A stretch of DNA of 64,000 nucleotides, from positions 62,001 through 126,000 of the forward strand of contig UQNV01000001.1 of the NCBI GenBank assembly GCA_900542505.1, read 5' to 3'. A program made the translations under genes and the position numbers. Position 1 is the first letter of the stretch. Each line of letters begins with the position of its first letter. Origin of the DNA: an uncultured Alistipes sp. Lineage in GTDB: Bacteria > Bacteroidota > Bacteroidia > Bacteroidales > Rikenellaceae. Positions 1 to 9,179 of this stretch are shown in pieces. The notes below the pieces were generated by a model. It had not been told where the DNA came from and did not search any database. It saw nothing but the letters and a program-made list of their open reading frames with translations.

Positions 1-63
1 TTGTCTGACCGTTTGCGACAAACGGCACACCAAAACCCGAAACCCAGCCAACAACCACGAACC

Positions 64-2676
64 ATGAAATCGCTGCATCTTCTCTTCACGCTGCTGATGT
101 GCCTCGGAGGCACCATCGGCGTACATGCCCGGGAGCTCAAAGCAGTCTCGCGGATGAGCTACTACACCGACGAAACCCAGGCCGAAATTCTGGTCTACCT
201 GCCCGACGGGGAGGCCCGCGCAACCCTCGACGGCCCGGAGACCCGCTACGAACTGCGGCAGGGCGTCAACCTGCTGCCCCTCGCACTCGACGGGCTCGCA
301 ATGGGGCCGAACCTCCGGCAGCTCACCATCGAGCACCCCGACGGCCGCCGCGAGCAGTTCGGCATCGAACTGCTGCGTCTCGAGCCGAAGCGCAACGAGG
401 TGAAAATCGACCGTCTGACGGGCACGCTCCGCGTCGACGGCTGGCAGTGGCTGCCGGTGGGCTTCTACTCGAGCCTCGACGGCGAGAACTTCGGCTTCCT
501 GCGGAGCGAGGTGACGCAGGGCATCAACCTCTACTCGCCCTACCACAACATCACCGACGAGAACCGCGAGGCCCGCATGGCCTATCTCGACCTCTGCGCA
601 CGGCTGGGCATCAAGGTCAACTACAACGTCTGCAGCCTGGCCGGAAGCCAGGGCGTCGGCATCGGCAACAACGCCTCGCAGGAGGAGAAGCTCGCAGCCC
701 TGCGCGAGGAGGTTCTGCGCGTGAAGGACCACCCGGCGCTGCTCTCCTACTACATCGCCGACGAGCCCGACGGACAGGGCGTGAGCCCCGAGACGCTCAA
801 ACGCTCCTACGACCTGATTCACGAACTGGACCCCTACCACCCCGTTTCGGTGGTCATCATCAGTTCGCTCCCGGCACGCCGTTACGCCGACACCTACGAC
901 ATCCTCATGGCCGACCCCTACCCCATCCCCAACGGCCCCGTCACCGAAGCATCGCGCATGATTCGCGAAATCCACGAACAGATGCGCTTCGAGAAGGCCG
1001 TATGGCTCGTGCCGCAGGTCTTCGGCGGCGGTGAAATCTGGACGCGCGAACCCTCGGCACGCGAGGTGCGCGCGATGGTCTACGGCAGCATCCTGGCCGG
1101 AGCGCGCGGCATCCAGGGGTTCCACCGCATGCCCGATTCGGGCTCGCCGCTGCTGTGGAACGGCTTCAAGGAGGTGGCCGTCGAGCTGCAGCGCATCGCC
1201 CCCTACCTCTACGACCCCGCGCCACAGCCGGTTGCATGCGACCGGCCCGAGGTCGAGGCGAAGCTCTTCCGCCGCGGCGACAACCTGCTGCTCGTGGCGC
1301 AGAACAATGCCAACGAACCGCTGGCCATCACCCTCTCGTCCGAGGAGCTTCCCGATGCGGGCGAAGCCTGGCTGCTCTTCGAGAACCGCCGCAAGGCCAT
1401 CGAGCAGGGGCGCATCACCGACATGGTGGGTCCCTTCGGGACGGCCGTCTACCGGATTGAGACCAAGGCCCCGGCTTCGGCCGTTGCGGCGGGGAACCTG
1501 CTCGTAAACCCGAGCTTCGAGGAGTCGGTCGAGGCGGGTCAGACGACGGGCGGAAGCGGCGGTGCGGGGGGCCGCGGCAACGGAGCCACCCAGCTGCCCG
1601 ATGCACGCATCGCCCGCGACGGCGAGGTATCGCTCCGCCTGAACAACCCCTTCCCCAGCGCCGGCGCCGCACGCTCGCTCTTCCCCATCGACAACGAGCA
1701 GGACCGCACCTACATCCTCTCGGTATGGGCCCGCACCGACCGCCGCTCGCTCGAAGCCAACGCCGCCAACGGCACGAAGATGACTTTCCGTCTGGCGCTC
1801 GGCTCGCTCGGCGAGAAGGAGTTCGAGCTGACCGACTCGTGGCGCCGCTACGAGGTTGTCTGCCCGCCGCAGGAGTACAAGCGGACTCACCACGGAGGGG
1901 CCGCGGGCTCCATCACCCTGCTGGGCGAAGGCACCGCATGGTTCGACCTGGCGCAGATTACCCCCGACATCGCCATCCTGACCGAACGGACCGCCGACGG
2001 GAAGGGATTCACCGTACGGCTGGAGTGCTACCTCGACGGCGGAGAAATCCGCTACACGACCGACGGCTCGGAGCCCAAGGCCACGTCGCGACGCTACGAG
2101 GCGCCGTTCGAGGTGCGCGACGTGGAGACCGTCACCGCCCGCGTCTTCGCCGGCGGCAAGGCCTACACGCCCGTCAGCCGCGTCGTGGCGGCCCACAAGG
2201 CGCTCGACGCTCAGGTGACCTACCTCCAGCCCTACAGTGCGAAATATGCGGCCGGCGGCGACGGCGCGATGACCGACGGCGTCTTTGCCCCGCTCAACGC
2301 CCAGGCACCGCTCTGGCACGGCTACTTCGGCAACGACATCGACCTGGTCGTGGACCTGGGCAGCGTCCAGCCCGTGCGGAGCGTCTCGATGGGCTTCCTG
2401 CAGTCGCTGACGGCATGGGTCATGCCGCCCAGGCGTCTGGAGGTGCTCCTCTCGGAGGACGGCAATGACTACCGCCGGGCGGGAGTCATCGACTACGGCG
2501 AGGCGCGCCAGGGAGCGGGCGAATACGACTACCTGCGCATCCCCTTCCGTTTCGACCGCCTGCGCGCCAAGGCCCGCTACGTGCGCATCCGGGCCGAACA
2601 CCCGCAGACGCTCCCCTCGTGGCACCGCGTGCAGGGCGAGTCATGGATGTTCATCGACGAGATTGTCGTGGAATAG
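64..2676 (+). CDS. Secreted multidomain glycoside-hydrolase-like protein with discoidin (F5/8C) domain
   Basis: 870 residues from the ATG at 64. A frame extends upstream to a TTG at 1, but the ATG is followed directly by a good signal peptide (MKSLHLLFTLLMCLGG, cleavage near residue 22), so I take 64. Residues about 110-390 look like a TIM-barrel glycosidase core; YYIADEPDG near residue 229-237 places a Glu (about 234) where many clan-A enzymes carry the acid/base. Residues about 480-640 look like a jelly-roll carbohydrate-binding domain (LLVNPSFEES start). About 650-715 match the chitobiase C-terminal type (IRYTTDGSEPKATSRRYEAP), and about 725-870 are an F5/8 type C domain. The likely role is periplasmic or surface attack on a host or dietary glycan. 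No SusC/SusD pair lies next to it in the window. The GH family cannot be assigned by eye. Confidence 0.85.
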   Translation: MKSLHLLFTLLMCLGGTIGVHARELKAVSRMSYYTDETQAEILVYLPDGEARATLDGPETRYELRQGVNLLPLALDGLAMGPNLRQLTIEHPDGRREQFGIELLRLEPKRNEVKIDRLTGTLRVDGWQWLPVGFYSSLDGENFGFLRSEVTQGINLYSPYHNITDENREARMAYLDLCARLGIKVNYNVCSLAGSQGVGIGNNASQEEKLAALREEVLRVKDHPALLSYYIADEPDGQGVSPETLKRSYDLIHELDPYHPVSVVIISSLPARRYADTYDILMADPYPIPNGPVTEASRMIREIHEQMRFEKAVWLVPQVFGGGEIWTREPSAREVRAMVYGSILAGARGIQGFHRMPDSGSPLLWNGFKEVAVELQRIAPYLYDPAPQPVACDRPEVEAKLFRRGDNLLLVAQNNANEPLAITLSSEELPDAGEAWLLFENRRKAIEQGRITDMVGPFGTAVYRIETKAPASAVAAGNLLVNPSFEESVEAGQTTGGSGGAGGRGNGATQLPDARIARDGEVSLRLNNPFPSAGAARSLFPIDNEQDRTYILSVWARTDRRSLEANAANGTKMTFRLALGSLGEKEFELTDSWRRYEVVCPPQEYKRTHHGGAAGSITLLGEGTAWFDLAQITPDIAILTERTADGKGFTVRLECYLDGGEIRYTTDGSEPKATSRRYEAPFEVRDVETVTARVFAGGKAYTPVSRVVAAHKALDAQVTYLQPYSAKYAAGGDGAMTDGVFAPLNAQAPLWHGYFGNDIDLVVDLGSVQPVRSVSMGFLQSLTAWVMPPRRLEVLLSEDGNDYRRAGVIDYGEARQGAGEYDYLRIPFRFDRLRAKARYVRIRAEHPQTLPSWHRVQGESWMFIDEIVVE

Positions 2677-2732
2677 CCCGCCGCATGCGGTGCGAATTGG
2701 GGCAAAGGGTCGGGATTTTCCCGTAAAATTCG

Positions 2733-2740
2733 TATCTTTG
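2733..2740 (+). promoter_or_regulatory. Putative -7 element TATCTTTG upstream of the LytM-like gene
   Basis: TATCTTTG fits the Bacteroidota TAnnTTTG consensus and lies 24 bases before the ATG at 2764, in an AT-rich gap. I see no TTTG at the usual -33 spacing. Confidence 0.55.
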
Positions 2741-2763
2741 TCAAGATTATCGCTCCCGAAAAG

Positions 2764-3633
2764 ATGGACTTTCTGAGAAAAATACGCTTCTGGTGGCGGG
2801 GATTCTTCCGCAAGCGGCGCTTCAGCATGCTCAACGCCACCGACAACAGCGAGGAGTGGCACCTCCACCTCTCGCCGGCGAGCATCATCGCCGGCCTGGT
2901 GTCGTTCGTGCTGCTGCTCTTCATCCTGATTCTTTCGCTGGTGGCCTATACGCCGGTGCTGGAGTTTCTGCCCGGTTACCGGACCGAGGCGGACCGCTCG
3001 CGCGAAAATCTGGTGCAGAACATCATCCGGCTCGACTCGATGGAACGGATGATGAACCAGATGATGACCTACAACCAGAACATCGCGCTCATCATGGAGG
3101 GCAAGACCCCCGTCATGCGAACCATCGCATCGTCGGACTCCTCGCGGCTGAGCAAGGTGCTGGTCATGCCCTCGCACGAGGATTCGCTGCTGCGCGCCCA
3201 GATGGAGGGCGACGGTCCCTACTCGCTGAGTGCGTCGCGCAACGAGTCGCGGCGCGCACTGCGTGAGTCGATGGAGCTGCTCGCCCCCGTCGAAGGCATC
3301 CTCACCGAGAAGTTCGACGTGGCCGACGGCCGTCTGGGCGTGGGCATCGTGGCAACGGCCGACGCCCCGGTGTCGGCCATCGAGCGCGGCACGGTCATCC
3401 AGAGCCTCTGGAGCCCCGAGTCGGGCTACACCATCATCATCCAACACGCCAACAACCTGCTCTCGGTATACCGCAACCTCTCGCAGTCGCTCGTCACGAC
3501 GGGTCAGGCCGTGCGCGGCGGAGAGCAAATCGGCTACAATGCCGAACCCGTAAACGGAGAGGTGCGGCTCTTCGGCTTCGAGTTGTGGAACAACGGCAAG
3601 CCGGTCAATCCCGAAAGTTACATCGTATTCTGA
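2764..3633 (+). CDS. Membrane-anchored LytM/M23-fold protein with degenerate metal site
   Basis: 289 residues. The basic N-terminus (KIRFWWRGFFRKRRF) is followed by one membrane helix at about 38-66, a probably helical stalk, and a C-terminal M23/LytM-like domain at about 175-289. In active M23 enzymes the metal and catalytic ligands sit in HxxxD, YxHL and HLHFE. Here the matching places read GRLGVGIV, VYRNLS and VRLFGFEL, so none of the ligands remains. The domain is therefore probably a non-enzymatic partner, like EnvC/NlpD-type activators or scaffolds of cell-wall hydrolases. It lies 5 bases upstream of dxr and probably shares its transcript. The fold is inferred from the GYTIIIQHANNLLSVY region and the residues that follow. 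Confidence 0.85.
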   Translation: MDFLRKIRFWWRGFFRKRRFSMLNATDNSEEWHLHLSPASIIAGLVSFVLLLFILILSLVAYTPVLEFLPGYRTEADRSRENLVQNIIRLDSMERMMNQMMTYNQNIALIMEGKTPVMRTIASSDSSRLSKVLVMPSHEDSLLRAQMEGDGPYSLSASRNESRRALRESMELLAPVEGILTEKFDVADGRLGVGIVATADAPVSAIERGTVIQSLWSPESGYTIIIQHANNLLSVYRNLSQSLVTTGQAVRGGEQIGYNAEPVNGEVRLFGFELWNNGKPVNPESYIVF

Positions 3634-3638
3634 GCACC

Positions 3639-4790
3639 ATGAAACAACGCCTTGCCATTCTGGGGTCGACAGGCTCCATCGGTACGCAGACCCTCGACAT
3701 CGTCCGCGAAAATCCCGAACTCTTCGAGGCACGCATCCTGACGGCCCACAGCAACTGGCGGCTGCTGGCCGAACAGGCCCGGCAGTTCGACGCCGACACG
3801 GTGGTCATTGCCGACGAAAGCCGCTATGCGGCGCTGCGCGACGCGCTGGCCGACACCGACGTAAAGGTCTACGCGGGCGAGGAGGCCGTCCGCCAGGTCG
3901 CCGCAGGCGGCGACACGGAGGTGGTCGTCAACGCGCTGGTGGGCTACGCCGGACTCCACCCGACCGTCGCCGCTCTCGAGGCGGGCAAGAAACTCGCACT
4001 GGCCAACAAGGAGTCGCTCGTGGTGGGCGGCGAGGTGGTCATGCGGCTGGCGGCCGAGAAGCGGGCGCCGATTCTGCCCATCGACTCGGAGCATTCGGCC
4101 TTCTTCCAGTGCCTGGCCGGCGAATGCACCCAGCCGCGGAGACTCATCATCACCTGCAGCGGCGGGTCGTTCCGCGACCTGCCCCGCGAGGCGCTCGCCG
4201 ACGTCACGGTCGAGCAGGCGCTCCACCACCCCCAGTGGCACATGGGGGCCAAAATCACCATCGACTCCTCGACGCTGGTCAACAAGGGCTTCGAGGTCAT
4301 CGAGGCGCGTTGGCTCTTCGACCTGCCGGCCGAAAAAATCGACGTCATCCTCCACCCGCAGTCGATTGTCCACTCGATGGTCGAGTTCGACGACGGGGCC
4401 ATCAAGGCACAGCTGGGCACGCCCGACATGCGGATGCCCATCAGCTATGCGCTCTTCTACCCCCGCCGGGCCAGCCGTCCGCAGGAGCGGTTCGACTTCC
4501 TCGAGCACCCGCAGCTCACCTTCGAGGCGGTCGACCGCCGCAAGTATCCGGCGCTCGACATCGCCTACGACTGCCTGCGGCGGGGCGGCACGGCCGCCTG
4601 CACGATGAACGGCGCCAACGAACGGGCCGTGGCGGCCTTCCTGGCGGGCGAGTGCCCCTGGCTGGAGATTGTCCGCGCCATCGAGTATGCACTCGAACAC
4701 GCCGCATTCATCCCCCGGCCGACGCTCGACGACTACGCCGCGGCCGACCGTGAGGCACGCCGTCTGGCAGCCGAATACCTCAAACTCTGA
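3639..4790 (+). CDS. dxr: 1-deoxy-D-xylulose 5-phosphate reductoisomerase
   Basis: 383 residues, the usual Dxr length. It catalyses the NADPH-dependent rearrangement and reduction of DXP to MEP, the committed step of the non-mevalonate isoprenoid pathway, in the cytoplasm. The NADPH-binding loop GSTGSIGTQTLDIV is at residues 7-20. The metal/substrate region has SEHSAFFQCL, and the signature TIDSSTLVNKGFEVIEA follows, then HPQSIVHSMVEF. The frame is open upstream to 3585, but MKQRLAILGSTG at 3639 is the family N-terminus. rseP follows after 19 bases; dxr next to rseP is common in bacteria. Confidence 0.97.
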   Translation: MKQRLAILGSTGSIGTQTLDIVRENPELFEARILTAHSNWRLLAEQARQFDADTVVIADESRYAALRDALADTDVKVYAGEEAVRQVAAGGDTEVVVNALVGYAGLHPTVAALEAGKKLALANKESLVVGGEVVMRLAAEKRAPILPIDSEHSAFFQCLAGECTQPRRLIITCSGGSFRDLPREALADVTVEQALHHPQWHMGAKITIDSSTLVNKGFEVIEARWLFDLPAEKIDVILHPQSIVHSMVEFDDGAIKAQLGTPDMRMPISYALFYPRRASRPQERFDFLEHPQLTFEAVDRRKYPALDIAYDCLRRGGTAACTMNGANERAVAAFLAGECPWLEIVRAIEYALEHAAFIPRPTLDDYAAADREARRLAAEYLKL

Positions 4791-4809
4791 ATAACGCACA
4801 CGACACGAA

Positions 4810-6147
4810 ATGGATATTCTGATTAAAGCGCTTCAATTCTTCCTCTGCTTCACGATTCTGGTGGGCATCCACGAACTGGGCCACTTCATCATGGCCCGCA
4901 TCTTCCGCATCCGCGTCGAGAAGTTCTACATCTTCTTCGACCCCTGGTTCTCGCTCTTCAAGTTCAAGCGCGGCGACACGGAGTACGGTCTGGGCTGGCT
5001 GCCGCTGGGCGGCTATGTGAAAATCGCCGGCATGATTGACGAGTCGATGGACAAGGAGCAGATGAAACAGCCGGTGAAGGCCGACGAATTCCGGGCCAAA
5101 CCGGCCTGGCAGCGCTTCCTGGTGATGATTGCCGGCGTAGTGATGAACGTCCTGCTGGCCATCGTCATCTACTGCGGCATCTGCTACACGTGGGGCGATA
5201 GCTACCTCTCGAACCAGGATGCCCGCTGGGGCTACAACTTCAACGAGACGGGCCACCGGCTCGGTTTCCGCGACGGCGACCGCTTCGTGACGCTCGATGG
5301 CGAGCCCGTGGACAACATCCAGACGGTGCTCAACGCGCTGCTCATCACCGAAGGCGACCGCGAGGTGGTCGTCGAACGCGACGGGGAGCAGGTCACGCTG
5401 ACGCTGCCGCTCGACGAACTGATTGCCATGCGCCGCGACCGGGCCTACGAGAACCTCTTCACGCTGCGCCATCCCTTCCTCGTCGACAGCGTCGTACTGC
5501 CGGGAGCCTCGGCGCTGCGCCACGGCGACGAGATTGTCGCAATGGCGAGCAGCCTGAGCGGCGACAGCTGCGCAAACAAGGAGTTCCGCGACTATCAGGC
5601 CTACCTCAAGCTCCATGCGGGCGAGGAGGTATCGGTCACCGTCAAGCGTACGTCGTGCGACTCGCTGCTGCACTTCACGCTGCCCGTTTCAGCCGAAGGC
5701 AAGCTGGGAGTAGTGGCACTGGCGCCCTACACGCTCCGCACGCAGGAGTACACCTTCTGGGAGAGCATCCCCGCTGGCTTCCACAAGGCCGGGCGAATGC
5801 TCTCCTCCTACTGGCAGCAGCTCAAGCTCATCGTGCAGCCCAAGACGAAGCTCTACGAGGAGCTGGGCGGCTTCATCGCCATCGGCAACATCTTCCCCGG
5901 CAGCTGGAACTGGGAGGGATTCTGGATGACGACCGCCTTCCTCTCCATCATGCTGGCCGTCATGAACATCCTCCCCATCCCGGGACTTGACGGCGGACAT
6001 GCCATCTTCACCTTCTGGGAGATGCTCACGGGGCGCAAGGTGAGCGACCGCGTGCTCGAGACGGCCCAGTACATCGGACTCATCATCATCCTGGCGCTTG
6101 TCCTATACGCCAACGGCAACGACATCTACCGCTTCTTCATCAAGTAA
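4810..6147 (+). CDS. rseP: RIP metalloprotease RseP (site-2 protease)
   Basis: 445 residues. An intramembrane zinc protease of the inner membrane that, in characterised bacteria, cleaves anti-sigma factors and leftover signal peptides. HELGH at residues 21-25 lies in the first membrane helix and is the zinc motif. The second motif NILPIPGLDGGHA lies in the third hydrophobic segment, and its Asp completes the site. Between them are two PDZ-like regions at about 140-200 (LGFRDGDRFVTLDGEPVDN) and 215-300. The family length and layout are intact, so it should be active. I see no rseA/rpoE pair in the window, so its substrate here is unknown. Confidence 0.96.
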   Translation: MDILIKALQFFLCFTILVGIHELGHFIMARIFRIRVEKFYIFFDPWFSLFKFKRGDTEYGLGWLPLGGYVKIAGMIDESMDKEQMKQPVKADEFRAKPAWQRFLVMIAGVVMNVLLAIVIYCGICYTWGDSYLSNQDARWGYNFNETGHRLGFRDGDRFVTLDGEPVDNIQTVLNALLITEGDREVVVERDGEQVTLTLPLDELIAMRRDRAYENLFTLRHPFLVDSVVLPGASALRHGDEIVAMASSLSGDSCANKEFRDYQAYLKLHAGEEVSVTVKRTSCDSLLHFTLPVSAEGKLGVVALAPYTLRTQEYTFWESIPAGFHKAGRMLSSYWQQLKLIVQPKTKLYEELGGFIAIGNIFPGSWNWEGFWMTTAFLSIMLAVMNILPIPGLDGGHAIFTFWEMLTGRKVSDRVLETAQYIGLIIILALVLYANGNDIYRFFIK

Positions 6148-6202
6148 CCGCGCCGGGCGCAACGCACGACGCAACGTAAAAACGCAAAACATCCTTCGGA
6201 CC

Positions 6203-6868
6203 ATGAATACAACGACCCCTCAGAGCGCCATGCCGGCCTCGGCCTGCGAGCTCGAACGCTGCGCCGAGGCGCTGCGCCGCCACGGATTCGACGCCGTCGT
6301 CGTCGCTACGCCCGAGGAGGCCTTCGCCTGCATGAAGGCGGAAATCGAGCAGGAGCAGCCCGCCCTGGTCTCATTCGGCGACTCGATGACCATGCGCGAA
6401 ACGGGCATCATCGAGTGGGTGCGCGGCGACGGGCGCTTCACGCTGCTCGACGGATTCGATTCGTCGATGCCCCGCCCCGAGCGGCTCGAAATCCGCCGCC
6501 GGGCGCTCATGTCGGACCTCTTCATCACGGGCGTCAACGCCATCACGACCGACGGCACGCTGCTCTGGCTCGACATGGTCGGCAACCGCATCGCCCCCGT
6601 GGCCTTCGGCCCGCGCAAGGTGCTGCTCGTCGCCGGGCGCAACAAGCTCGCCCCTACGCGCGAAGAGGCCGAACGGCGTATCCGCGACATTGCCGCACCG
6701 CGCAACGTCGCCCGCCATCCGGGTTTCCGCACGCCCTGTGCCGTAACGGGCATCTGCGCCGACTGCAATTCGCCCGACCGCATCTGCAACACCCGCATGG
6801 AGATGCTCCGCTGCCACCCCAGGGGACGCATCAAGGTGATTCTCATCGACCGGGAAATGGGTCTCTGA
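6203..6868 (+). CDS. LUD-domain (lactate-utilization-like) protein
   Basis: 221 residues from the ATG at 6203 (MNTTTPQSAMPASACELERC); the frame is open further upstream without supporting sequence. The fold is that of the LutC/YkgG (LUD) family: FGDSMTMRETGI, TGVNAITTDGTLLW and GPRKVLLVAGRNKL are typical. The C-terminus has a cysteine cluster (TPCAVTGICADCNSPDRIC) seen in a stand-alone subgroup. LutABC partners are not adjacent, so a role in lactate oxidation is not supported by context, and the substrate or partner is unknown. It sits between rseP and a lipoprotein gene in the same direction. Confidence 0.9.
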   Translation: MNTTTPQSAMPASACELERCAEALRRHGFDAVVVATPEEAFACMKAEIEQEQPALVSFGDSMTMRETGIIEWVRGDGRFTLLDGFDSSMPRPERLEIRRRALMSDLFITGVNAITTDGTLLWLDMVGNRIAPVAFGPRKVLLVAGRNKLAPTREEAERRIRDIAAPRNVARHPGFRTPCAVTGICADCNSPDRICNTRMEMLRCHPRGRIKVILIDREMGL

Positions 6869-6886
6869 AAAAACGAACGCAACCTC

Positions 6887-7510
6887 ATGAACATCAAATT
6901 ACCGCATCTGCTCCTGTCCACGCTCCTCGCCGCGGCGCTGGCCGCCTGCTCGGAGCCGTCGGAGGTCTATTATTCGACCCGCTACGAGGTGACCTCGCTC
7001 GAGGCGGTCGTCACGCTGAGCGACACACCGACCGAACCCGAGAACCCCGATTCGGGAAGCGGCACGGCCGCAATCCGGCCGTCGGCCGACGATGAAACCG
7101 GAGACGGTTCGGGCGACGGTTCCGAAGGGGGTTCGGACGGCGGCGAGAACGAATCGCCCGTAATCGAGGAGATACGCAATGCGGTGCTCGCTGCGGCACC
7201 GGTCCAGGCCGGCGGCTCCTACGTGCTCGACTACTCGGAGTACAACGGCGGCCTGCTGCGGGTCAAGCCCTCGGCCGAAGGCGAGACGCTGAGCGGCACC
7301 TTCGTCAAGATGCCCGGCTCGTCGGAAATCACCTTCACCTATGGCGAAGGCGTGGAGTACACCGCCACGCTCTCCTCCTACACCACCGCGGAAGGGGCAC
7401 GCTGCGCCCGATTCACGGTAGACCTCACCGAAAGCTACCGCACGCTCTACCCCGACGCCGGCATCGAATCGGCCGTCCGCTACGAGAACACGTCGCACGC
7501 CGCCAACTAA
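6887..7510 (+). CDS. Hypothetical lipoprotein with acidic Gly/Ser linker
   Basis: 207 residues. The N-terminus MNIKLPHLLLSTLLAAALAAC is a lipoprotein signal peptide with lipobox LAAC (Cys 21). Residues about 47-87 are an acidic, Gly/Ser/Pro-rich linker (DGSGDGSEGGSDGGENE), followed by a probably beta-rich globular part of about 110 residues. I do not recognise the family. It begins 18 bases after the LUD gene and ends 16 before radA, so it is likely read through with them. The linker suggests a domain held away from the membrane. Confidence 0.8.
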   Translation: MNIKLPHLLLSTLLAAALAACSEPSEVYYSTRYEVTSLEAVVTLSDTPTEPENPDSGSGTAAIRPSADDETGDGSGDGSEGGSDGGENESPVIEEIRNAVLAAAPVQAGGSYVLDYSEYNGGLLRVKPSAEGETLSGTFVKMPGSSEITFTYGEGVEYTATLSSYTTAEGARCARFTVDLTESYRTLYPDAGIESAVRYENTSHAAN

Positions 7511-7526
7511 ATCCCCCGCTGCACCC

Positions 7527-8894
7527 ATGGCCAAAGTCAAGAAAGCATACTTCTGCAAAAACTGCGGATTCGAGGCCCCGAAATGGTTGGGGCGCTGCCC
7601 TTCGTGCGGCGAATGGAACACCTTCACCGAAGAAATCATCGCGCGCGAAAGCTCCTCGCCCGCCTCGGCGCTGGCCGGCGCGCTGCCCGCTTCGCGGCCG
7701 CAGCGCGTCCGCGACATCCGCGAGAGCGACCACCGGCGCATCGACCTGGGCAACAGCGAGGTGAACCGCGTGCTGGGCGGCGGACTCGTTCCCGGCTCGC
7801 TTGTGCTGCTGGGCGGCGAACCCGGCATCGGCAAGTCGACCCTCTCACTGCAACTCGCCCTGGCGGCCAACTCGCTCAAGACGCTCTATGTCTCGGGCGA
7901 GGAGTCGGCCGAGCAAATCAAGATGCGCGCCACGCGCATCGGCATCGGCAACGACGAATGCCTGATATATGCCGAAACGCTGCTCGAGAACATCGTGGCG
8001 CAAATCGAGGAGCAGCGGCCCGACCTGGTGGTCATCGACTCCATACAGACCATCTACACCGATCTGCTCGACTCTTCGGCCGGGAGCATCTCGCAGATTC
8101 GCGAATGCGCCGCCACGCTGCTCAAGTATGCCAAGAGCACCGGCACCTCCATCTTCATCATCGGCCACATCACCAAGGACGGCACCATCGCCGGACCGAA
8201 GGTGCTGGAGCATATCGTCGACGTGGTGCTGCAGTTCGAGGGCGACAGCAACAACATCTACCGCATCCTGCGGGGCATCAAGAACCGTTTCGGCGCCACG
8301 TTCGAAATCGGCGTCTTCGAGATGCTCGACGCCGGACTGCGCGAGGTGGACAACCCGTCGGAGATTCTGCTCACGCACTACGACGAACCGCTGAGCGGCA
8401 TTGCGGTCGGCGCCTCGGCCGACGGCATCAGGCCCTATCTGATTGAGGTGCAGGCGCTGGTCAGCGGCGCAGCCTACGGAACGCCCCAGCGCACGACGAC
8501 CGGCTATGACTCGAAACGCATGAGCATGCTGCTTGCCGTACTCGAAAAGCGGCTCGGAATGAAGATGTTCCAGAAGGACGTCTTCCTCAACTTCGCCGGC
8601 GGCTTCAAGGTGGCCGACCCGGGACTCGACCTTGCGGTCGTCACGGCGGTCATCTCATCGTACTACGACCGCCCCATCGCCGAAGGGGTCTGCTGCGCCG
8701 GCGAAATCGGCCTTTCGGGCGAAATCCGCCCGGCACCCCGCACCGAGCAGCGCATCAGCGAGGCGGCGCGGCTGGGCTTCCGCCGTATTGTCGTCTCGGG
8801 CTACCTGACCCGCACGGCCCGACGGCCCAAAGGCATCGAAGTGGTCGAAATCAACAACGTCGCACAACTGCCCAAGGCCCTTTTCGTGGAGTAG
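7527..8894 (+). CDS. radA: DNA repair protein RadA
   Basis: 455 residues, full family length. RadA is a RecA-like ATPase acting in recombination and branch migration. The N-terminal zinc finger is CKNCGFEAPKWLGRCPSC (residues 10-27). Walker A is GGEPGIGKST, and the family motif KNRFG lies in GIKNRFGATFE. The C-terminal third is the Lon-like domain (FLNFAGGFKVADPGLDLAV). It is the last gene of the plus-strand run that begins at 2764, and a strong hairpin lies about 60 bases after its stop. Confidence 0.97.
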   Translation: MAKVKKAYFCKNCGFEAPKWLGRCPSCGEWNTFTEEIIARESSSPASALAGALPASRPQRVRDIRESDHRRIDLGNSEVNRVLGGGLVPGSLVLLGGEPGIGKSTLSLQLALAANSLKTLYVSGEESAEQIKMRATRIGIGNDECLIYAETLLENIVAQIEEQRPDLVVIDSIQTIYTDLLDSSAGSISQIRECAATLLKYAKSTGTSIFIIGHITKDGTIAGPKVLEHIVDVVLQFEGDSNNIYRILRGIKNRFGATFEIGVFEMLDAGLREVDNPSEILLTHYDEPLSGIAVGASADGIRPYLIEVQALVSGAAYGTPQRTTTGYDSKRMSMLLAVLEKRLGMKMFQKDVFLNFAGGFKVADPGLDLAVVTAVISSYYDRPIAEGVCCAGEIGLSGEIRPAPRTEQRISEAARLGFRRIVVSGYLTRTARRPKGIEVVEINNVAQLPKALFVE

Positions 8895-9179
8895 CGGCAG
8901 CCTCCCCGACACAGACGCTCCCCGCAGAGGTGAGCCACACCTGCAAAACGACACCCGGAAGGATGGACTCGGCGTCCGAACCTTCCGGGTGGTTGTTTTC
9001 GTATGATGAATCGGTTTCCGCACAGCCGCGGAACAATCTTTGCCCCGCAACGGAGCGTTCCCGAGGCCGCAGTCGCGAGCGGCACGGCCATTGCAGAGAG
9101 ATGCCGGCGGGTCAACGCCATCGGCCCGACACGACACCGGACAACAGGGGCGGAACCGTGCACCCGCCCGGGTGCGGGA
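8895..9179. other. Convergent intergenic region between radA and the alkD-like gene
   Basis: 285 bases without a credible gene. It holds the hairpin at 8952-9000 and a short stem at 9160-9175 next to the alkD-like stop codon. Open frames here have no start context or recognisable sequence. Confidence 0.6.
8952..9000. terminator. Hairpin terminator downstream of radA
   Basis: An 11-bp perfect stem (8952-8962 with 8981-8991, CACCCGGAAGG) has an 18-base loop and is followed by TTGTTTTC. The other strand also carries a short T-rich stretch, so it may serve both convergent transcripts. Confidence 0.75.
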
